Assembly (NCBI RefSeq): GCF_901212495.1
Contig: NZ_CAAKNY010000019.1
Location: forward strand, 17,810-38,706
Direction: 5' to 3'
Source: Collinsella aerofaciens
Lineage (GTDB): Bacteria; Actinomycetota; Coriobacteriia; Coriobacteriales; Coriobacteriaceae
DNA: 20,897 bases
Made by a program: the position numbers and the translations under genes. This document shows positions 15,346-20,897 of this stretch, piece by piece. Within the stretch, counting starts at the first letter, position 1. Each line of letters starts with the position of its first letter. The notes beneath the pieces are model-generated. The model ran no database searches. It saw only the letters and a program-made list of their open reading frames with translations, and was not told where the DNA came from.

Positions 15346-16167
15346 ATGACACAAGCCGATAGCTACATTGCGAGAATCGATGAGGCACTTCGCGTGTATG
15401 ACGACCGTTCTGCGGGTGATCTTGTTAAGGAGATCGTTGCAGTTTTTTCGGGCGCCGATCCGAAAATGAATTTGGGACTTGATAGGTATAAGGGCAGGGC
15501 GATCGTACCTGGACAGGTGGTCAAATATAATAATAAAGGAGATTTGAAGAAGCTTCGAGGGAAACTCCTTGTCCTCATAGAGTCTGATCGTAAGAATCTG
15601 GAGGGCGATCCGTTTCGTCTCGCACTCGCATCTGTCGACGAGGATATTGATGAGTGCAAGCGTCTTATTAGCAGTGGAAACGATGATGATCGTCGACGCT
15701 GCGTCGATCGTATGGTTCGGGTTTACGAGGTCGATATTAAGAACTTTGCCGTTGGCCTGAGTGGTTACGGGTTCGGCTCAGAGGAAGAGGATTTGCGTGG
15801 TGATCTGGAGCTTATACTGGGCCACCTTAAGCATTACAAGGCTAAAATCGCACTCGAGTCTGTGTCGGGAAATATGAACACTGTGAATGTTCAGGCTAGC
15901 GCTGTTAACCAGAATAGCGTGACGAATATGCTGACTATTACTCAGGTTGCCGAGCAGGTCCAATCTATCCCGGAAAACGTTTTGGACGACGACCTCAAAA
16001 AAGAGCTAAAGTGCTTACTTCTTGATTTGGATGCAGTCAAGAACAAGCCTAAGAAGGAGGCGGAAAGTCGTGTACAGAAATTTCTTGCTTGGATGTCCGA
16101 CAAGGGGATTGATGTCGCGATAGCTGTTCTTCCCTACATTGCTAGTTTCATTGGCACGTTAGTATGA
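15346..16167 (+). CDS. Unrecognised protein with hydrophobic C-terminal tail, defence-island context
   Basis: A 273-residue protein of unknown family. The N-terminal two thirds are charged and mainly helical (ADSYIARIDEALRVYDDRSA; DKYxG-like GLDRYKGRAIVPG; a basic stretch KGDLKKLRGKLLVLIESDRK). A low-complexity, Asn/Ser/Val-rich segment (about residues 179-205, MNTVNVQASAVNQNSVTN) links to a helical region (ENVLDDDLKKELKCLLLDLD) and a tail KFLAWMSDKGIDVAIAVLPYIASF that could insert in or touch the membrane. From memory, tails of this layout (acidic helix, lysine-rich linker, DKG-(I/V)-DVAI-x-LP) occur at the end of various anti-phage proteins; that is unverified. The start at 15346 has a good ribosome binding site. 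It begins the cluster, 88 bases before the next gene. Confidence 0.75.
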   Translation: MTQADSYIARIDEALRVYDDRSAGDLVKEIVAVFSGADPKMNLGLDRYKGRAIVPGQVVKYNNKGDLKKLRGKLLVLIESDRKNLEGDPFRLALASVDEDIDECKRLISSGNDDDRRRCVDRMVRVYEVDIKNFAVGLSGYGFGSEEEDLRGDLELILGHLKHYKAKIALESVSGNMNTVNVQASAVNQNSVTNMLTITQVAEQVQSIPENVLDDDLKKELKCLLLDLDAVKNKPKKEAESRVQKFLAWMSDKGIDVAIAVLPYIASFIGTLV

Positions 16168-16243
16168 TGCGTTACGAATGGTGGTTTTCACCGGCTTGAT
16201 AACTTTGCCTATCGATCAATGTTTGAACGTTATTTCTTTCTTT

Positions 16244-16250
16244 GGAGGAA
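16244..16250 (+). promoter_or_regulatory. Ribosome binding site that points to a TTG start at 16256
   Basis: GGAGGAA sits about six bases before TTG 16256. The upstream in-frame ATG at 16178 has none, so the TTG is the better start. Confidence 0.6.
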
Positions 16251-16255
16251 TTTCT

Positions 16256-17200
16256 TTGGCGGACTTAGTACATGTGTTGCCGATTCAATCGGTTAGTGCC
16301 GAAGGCTGCGATGCGCTTTCAAAGATTGAGTTACTTGAAGGCGATTCTGTCATCAAAATGAAAGAGTACTCCAATGTCGTGCGTTCTTTCTGGGAGGTCA
16401 ATCAGCTTTATGAACAATTTCGATGGAACTACAGCGAATTGAGGCGTTTGGTTCCATGCGACCGGTCTGACATCTTGTCCGATGGCTTTGCCGGTGGACG
16501 TTTTGGTGAGAGGATTGTTGTAAACGGAGCTTTTTGTAATTATGTATCAGCTGGCCGAGGTCTTATCGACAGAATGCAAGCCGTCATGCGTGAATACGAC
16601 AAAGGTTCCAAAGATGAATTATATAAAGACTATTGGAAGTTGCCTTCTTCTTGGTATGACGGCGGCGGCCTTTACGTTTTTATGTATGAGATACGAAATC
16701 CCGTTCAGCACGGTCAAACCGTTGTTTCGCTTGTGAAAGAAAAAGGTTCTACCAGGGTTCGATTCGATCTTGACCAAATCGCTGACATGCGCGAATACAA
16801 TACCTCGACAAAGCTGCGCGCGTTTTTAGACACGACTATTTCGAAGATTAAAGAATGTGATCCGTCTGATTCTCCGTTCCTTAGTTTTCGTTATACGAAC
16901 ATGGAATACAACAGGCTTGTGATTGAACTCTTCTGTCATTTTCTGCAATGTGCTGCACCTAGGATACGTGAAGTTCGTAGGGATACGGAACGTTTGCTTT
17001 CGCAGCACAATGGGGCGATTGGCAGCTTAGGTGGCTCTTCTTTTGTTGCATATGTCGATGGTGACATGGCCCATGTTTTTGATCAGATTGATGTTGATCC
17101 GGTTAAGCAACTAAAAGATGTACGCTTAAAAGCGAAGAGACATCTAAAGGAAGCTCGAAATGCAGTTGCGGCTGAGCGCCGTTTCTATGCTTTCCGGTAA
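16256..17200 (+). CDS. Unrecognised protein with HEPN-like R-x4-H motif
   Basis: A 314-residue soluble protein. From TTG 16256 (strong ribosome binding site) it reads ADLVHVLPIQSVSAEG; the longer version from ATG 16178 would add 26 residues. The middle carries YVFMYEIRNPVQHGQTVVSL, with Arg147-Asn148 and His152: the R-N-x3-H arrangement of HEPN-type RNases and of many toxin and abortive-infection proteins. A helix with VVRSFWEVNQLYEQFRWNYS precedes it and a long helix-rich C-terminal part, ending KRHLKEARNAVAAERRFYAFR, follows. No family is recognised. The motif alone does not prove a HEPN fold, but together with its neighbours an RNA-cleaving defence role is plausible (inference). Confidence 0.72.
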   Translation: MADLVHVLPIQSVSAEGCDALSKIELLEGDSVIKMKEYSNVVRSFWEVNQLYEQFRWNYSELRRLVPCDRSDILSDGFAGGRFGERIVVNGAFCNYVSAGRGLIDRMQAVMREYDKGSKDELYKDYWKLPSSWYDGGGLYVFMYEIRNPVQHGQTVVSLVKEKGSTRVRFDLDQIADMREYNTSTKLRAFLDTTISKIKECDPSDSPFLSFRYTNMEYNRLVIELFCHFLQCAAPRIREVRRDTERLLSQHNGAIGSLGGSSFVAYVDGDMAHVFDQIDVDPVKQLKDVRLKAKRHLKEARNAVAAERRFYAFR

Positions 17201-17265
17201 AGGATAATCGCTGGTACGCTCTGCTGTTTGGAAAATGCTGGTTTGCTACATGCGCCTTTAGATTA

Positions 17266-17397
17266 ATGTCTTTTGAGCAAATAGGTCTAGTCGTATCATT
17301 GCAAATCATTATGCTTGGCCTCCTCCTTGAGGTTGTAGTATTAGCTTGTGCGGAGCTGCGTAATGGCGTTGAGATTAACGCGTGGGGTTCTTATTAA
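17266..17397 (+). CDS. Possible 43-residue small membrane protein
   Basis: A short frame from ATG 17266 to TAA 17395-17397 encodes a peptide with one long hydrophobic helix (IGLVVSLQIIMLGLLLEVVV) and a polar tail (AELRNGVEINAWGSY). It lies in the 214-base gap between two defence-like genes. The frame is open upstream to the end of the previous gene, but no ATG, GTG or TTG start is seen there. No ribosome binding site precedes 17266, so it may be chance or a remnant. If real, a small membrane effector or immunity peptide would fit the setting. Confidence 0.28.
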   Translation: MSFEQIGLVVSLQIIMLGLLLEVVVLACAELRNGVEINAWGSY

Positions 17398-17402
17398 TGT
17401 AC

Positions 17403-17408
17403 AAGGAG
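17403..17408 (+). promoter_or_regulatory. Ribosome binding site that fixes the start at 17415
   Basis: AAGGAG lies six bases before ATG 17415. It overrules the in-frame GTG at 17382 and ATG at 17397, which lack such a site. Confidence 0.6.
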
Positions 17409-17414
17409 TTTGAT

Positions 17415-18218
17415 ATGGATCTTGATACGGTTAAGGAAATTGCCGATATACCAGTGCTTGAAAAGGCATATGACGACCTTGTCCATCCCTCCGCAGAGTC
17501 GATAGGGAAAACGGTTAGCCTGGTTCCAAGGACTGTTGCCATTTGGCTTTCATCGTGGAATCGCTGGGTCGTTAATAGAGAAGAAAGCATCAAGCTGACC
17601 ATCGATGCCGTGGGGTCTCGTGTTGATGAGATTCCCGAGGAACATCTTACTGAACCTCCGGCGCATATCGCAGTTCCAGCAATTCAACAACTCGCTTATT
17701 GCTATGACAGCGAGGAACTGCGGGGTATGTATGCAAATCTGTTACTATCCTCGATGGATGATCGGACGGCAGAATACGTCCACCCCAGTTTTGTTCAACT
17801 GCTTAAGGAGATTAGTCCCGACGAGGCTAAGTTGCTGAGTACGTTGACCAGTTCTGATGATGTTGAACACGTGTCTATCCCGCTCGTTGACTTAAGAATT
17901 GTCAACGCAAACGAACTAGTTCCAAGTAAATGGACGGAAGTCGTAGAAGGCTATAACGAGTGCTGTGAGGGTGTTTGCGAGTACCCTGATCAATCGCTGG
18001 TGTATCTGGGAAACCTGGATCGACTTGGCATCCTCAAGCGTTGTGATTACTACACTGATGATGTTAAGACTGCGCTTGAAAGGTTCGAATCAAGTGAGGC
18101 TATCCAAAATGCGAAGGCGAAGGTCGGGCTTGAAGATGACAAGAAATTCTTTTTCCATCGCTGGAGCTACCAGGTAACCGATTTTGGGGCCAACTTTATT
18201 AAAACGTGTGTTTCGTGA
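17415..18218 (+). CDS. Abi-alpha (DUF4393)-like abortive infection protein
   Basis: A 267-residue protein matching the Abi-alpha/DUF4393 layout. The N-terminus has paired helices around a hinge (EKAYDDLVHPSAESIGKTVS, with PRTVAIWLSSWNRW), then the conserved core IPEEHLTEPPAHIAVPAIQQ, LAYCYDSEELRGMYANLLLSS and a segment ending HPSFVQLLKEISPDEAKLLS. The C-terminal third (LVYLGNLDRLGILKR, then the RWSYQVTDFGANFIK end) resembles the usual end of the family, where a winged-helix-like part often sits. The family is linked by name to abortive infection, but its mechanism is poorly known. The next gene begins one base after its stop, so the two are likely co-translated. A gap of about 210 bases separates it from the HEPN-like gene. 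Confidence 0.83.
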   Translation: MDLDTVKEIADIPVLEKAYDDLVHPSAESIGKTVSLVPRTVAIWLSSWNRWVVNREESIKLTIDAVGSRVDEIPEEHLTEPPAHIAVPAIQQLAYCYDSEELRGMYANLLLSSMDDRTAEYVHPSFVQLLKEISPDEAKLLSTLTSSDDVEHVSIPLVDLRIVNANELVPSKWTEVVEGYNECCEGVCEYPDQSLVYLGNLDRLGILKRCDYYTDDVKTALERFESSEAIQNAKAKVGLEDDKKFFFHRWSYQVTDFGANFIKTCVS

Positions 18219-18219
18219 A

Positions 18220-19038
18220 ATGAGTTTGGTTGGAATGTGTTCGGGCAAGAGGAAGCCTTCGGCATTCGCTTTAATTAAAGCGTTTATTGCTTGCGTTAGG
18301 GCGCTCTCTGTATTTTTACTGATAGCCATTCAGGTCGCGTTTTCAATCGATGCACCAGTTCCATGGCTGCATCCCGTATGGGACGCTAACGGCCTGCTCG
18401 GATATCTTGGCGCATTAGTGGGCTCAATTTCGGCGGTCGCGGTGCTGTACTTCTCGCTGCTAGCTGGTAGGGAAGACCGGAATCATTCTGACGTGATGAA
18501 CGTTCTCCCTTGTATTGCCTTGAGCTGTTTGTCGGAAAAGCAGCCACATATGCCGAAGAACGGTTTCGCTCACGGTGTGTTTACCGATGCTGATCCTAGG
18601 GACGATGAATATAAATCGGGTGCTTTGGACTGCGTTGATCGTCTGCTGATTGATGGCGGAGCCCCAGCCATTTCTTGCGACGAGAGTCTTGTGGACGAAC
18701 ATGCTGCTAATCGTTATGCAATATCCAGTATGGGAGCTGGGCCTGCGGTAAATGTTAGGGTTGGGATTGCCAATAGAAATGAGTGGGCCCATTTTGGAAC
18801 TCCGCATGTCGCTTGGTGCCAGACTCGGCAGCTTCCAGTGGGAGGGGAGAGCGAGCTGGTTATCTATTTTAGGGATGAAGCAAAGCCAGTGATGGAGGCC
18901 GGCTATCGCATCGCCGTCACGTACTCGGACATACTTGGAAACCGCTACCTGCAGTATTTTCCAATGACCTTTGATGGGCAGGATGATGTTCTCAAATGTA
19001 CGGTGAAAAATTCCATTACTCGGATTGGCATTCCTTAG
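18220..19038 (+). CDS. Unrecognised two-TM protein with Ig-like C-terminal domain
   Basis: A 272-residue protein. Two hydrophobic helices lie near the N-terminus (about residues 17-42, VRALSVFLLIAIQVAFSI, and 58-82, LLGYLGALVGSISAVAVLYF), with a short, partly proline-rich loop between them. A cytoplasmic domain follows and ends with GAGPAVNVRVGI, LPVGGESELVIYFRD and RIAVTYSDILGNRYLQYF, a beta-rich pattern I know from bacterial two-TM proteins of unknown function. The start is ATG 18220, one base after the Abi-alpha-like stop. The frame extends back to 18184, but that part overlaps the upstream gene. Tight coupling suggests that this protein acts with, or controls, the Abi-alpha-like protein. 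Specific function unknown. Confidence 0.75.
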   Translation: MSLVGMCSGKRKPSAFALIKAFIACVRALSVFLLIAIQVAFSIDAPVPWLHPVWDANGLLGYLGALVGSISAVAVLYFSLLAGREDRNHSDVMNVLPCIALSCLSEKQPHMPKNGFAHGVFTDADPRDDEYKSGALDCVDRLLIDGGAPAISCDESLVDEHAANRYAISSMGAGPAVNVRVGIANRNEWAHFGTPHVAWCQTRQLPVGGESELVIYFRDEAKPVMEAGYRIAVTYSDILGNRYLQYFPMTFDGQDDVLKCTVKNSITRIGIP

Positions 19039-19147
19039 TTTCAGAGTATTCGGGTTATTGCGTTAAGGGCTATTTTGCATATCGGTCATATCCTGACGAC
19101 TCTCCCAGTCAAACGCGCTAACATTGGATTTCGAGCCAATCATCGAG

Positions 19148-19154
19148 AAGGGAG
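19148..19154 (+). promoter_or_regulatory. Ribosome binding site that fixes the start at 19160
   Basis: AAGGGAGA lies about five bases before ATG 19160. The in-frame TTG at 19124 has no comparable site, and the residues it would add are not family-like. Confidence 0.55.
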
Positions 19155-19159
19155 ATCTA

Positions 19160-20131
19160 ATGACCGACGCCAATAGAAAGCCGTGGCTTACGGCGTCAGA
19201 GCAGATTGATCATCTCAAATCGAGGGGCGTCCATTTCTCGCTGATGAGCGAAGACGATGCCAGAGCCTATCTGGAAAAGAACAGCAACTATTTTCGCCTG
19301 CGTGCCTACCGGCTTGGCTTTCCTAAGGTTGAGGAAGGAAATCGCAAGGGGGAGTATGCAAATCTAGACTTCAAGATGTTGGTCGACTTGTCGATTGTCG
19401 ACATGCTCCTTCGTTATGAAATGCTGCCGCTTACGCTCGATGTGGAGCATTTTGCAAAGGTAAAACTATTAAAGCGTATCGAGACGGAGGGGGAGGACGG
19501 CTATGCGGTTGTCTCGGATTTCATTTCCTCCTACGATAGCGTGAAACCCGATGGGATACCATGTAATTCGCTCAAGGATGAGATTCGTAGGTGCAAGAAC
19601 AGTCCTTACACTTGCGGATTGATTGCCAGGTACGCTGATTTCGAATTCCCCGCGTGGGCTTTTGTCGAAGTCGTCTCCTTCGGCTCGTTTCTCTACTTCT
19701 ATAAGTTCTGCGCCCAAAGGTTCAATGACCGCGAGATGCTTAACGAGTTTTATATAGTCCAGGCGGTTAAATCGTTAAGAAATGCATGCGCGCACAACAA
19801 CTGTATCTTGAATGATCTGAGTGCCGGCGAGCCCATGCATGAGCCTAGAAATGCCGTCATGCGGGAGCTCTCGAGTATTTCTTGTATCGGTTCTGGACAA
19901 CGCAAGAACAAGATGAGCAATGATCGGGTACAGCAAATCGTTACTACGTTATATGCGCACAAGGAGCTTGCCTCGAAGGGGGTCTTCGAACATCGCGCGA
20001 GGAGCCTAGCGTTATTCGTTAAGAGAATGAATGAGCATATTGATTACTATCGTGGTAATCCTCAAGTGCTAACGGGATTTGAATTCCTTACGAAGGTAAT
20101 TGAAGCGTGGTTTCCTGTTGACACAAATTAA
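19160..20131 (+). CDS. Abi_2 (AbiD/AbiF)-like abortive infection protein with HEPN motif
   Basis: A 323-residue member of the Abi_2 family (PF07751), related to lactococcal AbiD/AbiF and to the type of protein thought to halt phage growth by acting on RNA. N-terminal signature: KPWLTASEQIDHLKSRGVHF, then LEKNSNYFRLRAYRLGF. The core continues with LVDLSIVDMLLRYEMLPLTL and FPAWAFVEVVSFGSFLYFYK. The late helix carries SLRNACAHNNCILND, with Arg207-Asn208 and His212 in the R-N-x3-H spacing of HEPN RNases. Start at ATG 19160 with AAGGGAGA ahead. It is separated from the previous gene by about 120 bases, so it may have its own promoter, and is followed by a terminator. Such proteins often work as single-gene systems. 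Confidence 0.92.
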   Translation: MTDANRKPWLTASEQIDHLKSRGVHFSLMSEDDARAYLEKNSNYFRLRAYRLGFPKVEEGNRKGEYANLDFKMLVDLSIVDMLLRYEMLPLTLDVEHFAKVKLLKRIETEGEDGYAVVSDFISSYDSVKPDGIPCNSLKDEIRRCKNSPYTCGLIARYADFEFPAWAFVEVVSFGSFLYFYKFCAQRFNDREMLNEFYIVQAVKSLRNACAHNNCILNDLSAGEPMHEPRNAVMRELSSISCIGSGQRKNKMSNDRVQQIVTTLYAHKELASKGVFEHRARSLALFVKRMNEHIDYYRGNPQVLTGFEFLTKVIEAWFPVDTN

Positions 20132-20233
20132 ACGTTGAATTTGTGGCGGCGGCTAATGCAACATATTGTGACAGCTTTTGGTGTATCCTATCAACACAAC
20201 GAAAAACGGTAGCTTTTTGTAGCATCTGTTTTG
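20132..20233. other. Short 3' region after the Abi_2-like gene
   Basis: This stretch holds no gene. Beyond the terminator, 20276-20319 is also non-coding and could carry a weak promoter for the following hairpin element: TTGGTA at 20295-20300, a 17-base spacer and AACAAT at 20318-20323, four of six bases in the -10 consensus. Confidence 0.3.
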
Positions 20234-20275
20234 TAAGGGGGTTCCTTCTGAAAGGAGGGCGTCCCCTATTTTTAT
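20234..20275 (+). terminator. Probable terminator of the Abi_2-like gene
   Basis: TAAGGGG near 20234-20240 can pair with CCCCTA at 20263-20268, and TCCTT with AAGGA inside it, followed by TTTTT at 20269-20273. The stem has an internal bulge, so it is weaker than the capsule terminator. Confidence 0.6.
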
Positions 20276-20319
20276 GGCGCAGTGATTGGCGGCCTTGGTA
20301 AGGGCAGCCTGTAGACAAA

Positions 20320-20405
20320 CAATTGCCTTTGACTAAAATAAAGCCAATTGCGGTGGAAGCCTTCGGGCGACACCTGAAGAGGGTTGATGCGTCGGCCCTC
20401 TTTTT
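20320..20405 (+). ncRNA. Candidate small structured RNA: three hairpins ending in a terminator
   Basis: Three consecutive hairpins can be drawn. (1) CAATTG/CAATTG (20320-20325 and 20345-20350) with an inner CTTT/AAAG, loop 20331-20339. (2) GGTG/CACC (20352-20355 and 20371-20374) enclosing GCC-TTCG-GGC, a stable UUCG tetraloop. (3) AGAGGGTTGA/TCGGCCCTCT (20378-20387 and 20392-20401), a 10-bp stem with two G-U pairs and loop TGCG, followed by a T-run. It starts after the terminator of the previous gene and no gene lies downstream on this strand within view, so it looks like an independent small RNA rather than a leader. No Rfam family is recognised from sequence. Confidence 0.45.
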
Positions 20406-20410
20406 GTTTT

Positions 20411-20570
20411 GATGTAAGATTCGACCTGCCAAAACTAACATTTCAATTGGAATTAGATGAAATTGCGGCTGTTTTTCTGCTTGCACGTAACTTTGCTGAC
20501 TCACATCTATGGAAAAGCTCTCTTCTTTGGCATCCAGGTGCTGCTGAATGCGGTCGGCATACTGCTCTGC
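20411..20570 (-). other. Readable tail beyond the transglutaminase stop codon
   Basis: In the frame of the transglutaminase gene the sequence stays open past its TAG: after the EESF segment follow SQQSYVQAEKQPQFHLIPIE and MLVLAGRILHQNKK. The first 30 or so residues look like real protein. The frame then runs into the terminator and hairpin element on the other strand, where similarity to protein fades, so the original end is unclear. Confidence 0.4.
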
Positions 20571-20897
20571 CTATTCATCTGCCTTGCCGTTTCGCACAAA
20601 GTAATTGTTGGAGAGGTCGGTTGAGCGGTAGGCGTAGTCGGCCTTCTGGTAGTTAGCCGTGTGGTCGGAGTGGGCGATTGCCATGAGCTCGTCGGTCAGG
20701 CCAAAGTACAGATGGCGTTGGTCCAGGTCCCCGTACCAGTTGTCGCTGGTATCGTCCCAGGTTAGGTCCATCTGGCACCATTTGCCGTCGATCTTTACGG
20801 CGTTCCAGGTGTGGCCGTTGCCGGTGATCCGGCCGTTGGCGATGCCCGCGGCGTCAAGGAGCTTGGAGTAGATGCGCTGGTAGCTCTCGCAGGTGCC
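20571..20897 (-). pseudogene. Transglutaminase-like protein, 5' cut by the window and probably stopped early by a TAG
   Basis: On the minus strand the frame enters from the right edge with GTCESYQRIYSKLLDAAGIA, then GNGHTWNAVKIDGKWCQMD and LTWDD. This is the transglutaminase-like core with the Cys-His-Asp triad (Cys3, His29 and Asp44 of the visible part), usually found in secreted or cell-wall proteins. The domain continues through WYGDLDQRHLYFGLTDELM and ends GKADE, then TAG (20571-20573). After the stop the same frame runs on with AEQYADRIQQHLDAKEESF and SIDV, clearly protein-like, so the TAG may replace a tryptophan or similar codon. It is GC-rich, unlike the defence-like genes, so it probably belongs to the host's conserved genes. 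An intact shorter protein cannot be ruled out. Confidence 0.72.

Noticed and set aside
20088..20504. 138-codon minus-strand frame
   Set aside because: Its first part is the continuation of the transglutaminase gene past its TAG; the rest runs through the hairpin element, the terminator and the end of the Abi_2-like gene, so it is not a gene of its own.
1..20897. CRISPR arrays, tRNA or rRNA genes
   Set aside because: No regularly spaced identical repeats and no tRNA- or rRNA-like sequence were seen on reading; a covariance search was not possible.

Overview
The window reads as a chromosomal segment of a gut-type actinobacterium, most likely a coriobacterium close to Collinsella. This is inference. 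It rests on the GC-rich core genes at both edges, the style of the capsule genes, and two decayed IS256-family transposases that resemble those I associate with Coriobacteriia. No rRNA, tRNA or CRISPR array is visible.

Positions 3-12087 (+) hold a capsule or exopolysaccharide cluster of the Wzx/Wzy type. An initiating sugar-phosphate transferase (its first codons lie outside the window) and a UDP-glucose dehydrogenase are strongly GC-rich. From about 1985 the composition becomes visibly AT-richer and the variable cassette starts: an Alg14/Alg13-like split glycosyltransferase, a TupA-like ATP-grasp protein, a GT4 and a GT32-like glycosyltransferase, a serine-acetyltransferase-like enzyme, a polysaccharide pyruvyl transferase, the flippase Wzx, the polymerase Wzy, a ferredoxin/FrhB-type iron-sulfur protein and a second hexapeptide acyltransferase. 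The genes are tightly packed, often overlapping, and end at a clear Rho-independent terminator at 12179-12209. The likely scheme is repeat-unit assembly on undecaprenyl phosphate, decoration with acetyl and pyruvyl groups, flipping and polymerisation.

Positions 12210-15345 are a scar region. Two decayed IS256-family transposase remnants lie in the same orientation (-). Each is preceded, on its own strand, by a diverged copy of the same segment of about 168 bp. Between them sits one intact, unrecognised membrane-anchored protein gene (13212-13985).

Positions 15346-20131 (+) look like an anti-phage or abortive-infection island: an unrecognised protein with a hydrophobic tail, an unrecognised protein with a HEPN-like R-x4-H motif, an Abi-alpha (DUF4393)-like protein followed after one base by a two-TM protein, and an Abi_2 (AbiD/AbiF)-like protein that also has an R-x4-H motif. 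It ends with two terminators, with a three-hairpin element between them that may be a small RNA (20320-20405).

Positions 20571-20897 (-) carry the C-terminal part of a transglutaminase-like protein, cut by an in-frame TAG after which protein-like sequence continues. Capsule and defence genes are both surface or phage-interaction functions and could be exchanged together at this locus, but the sequence alone does not prove that.
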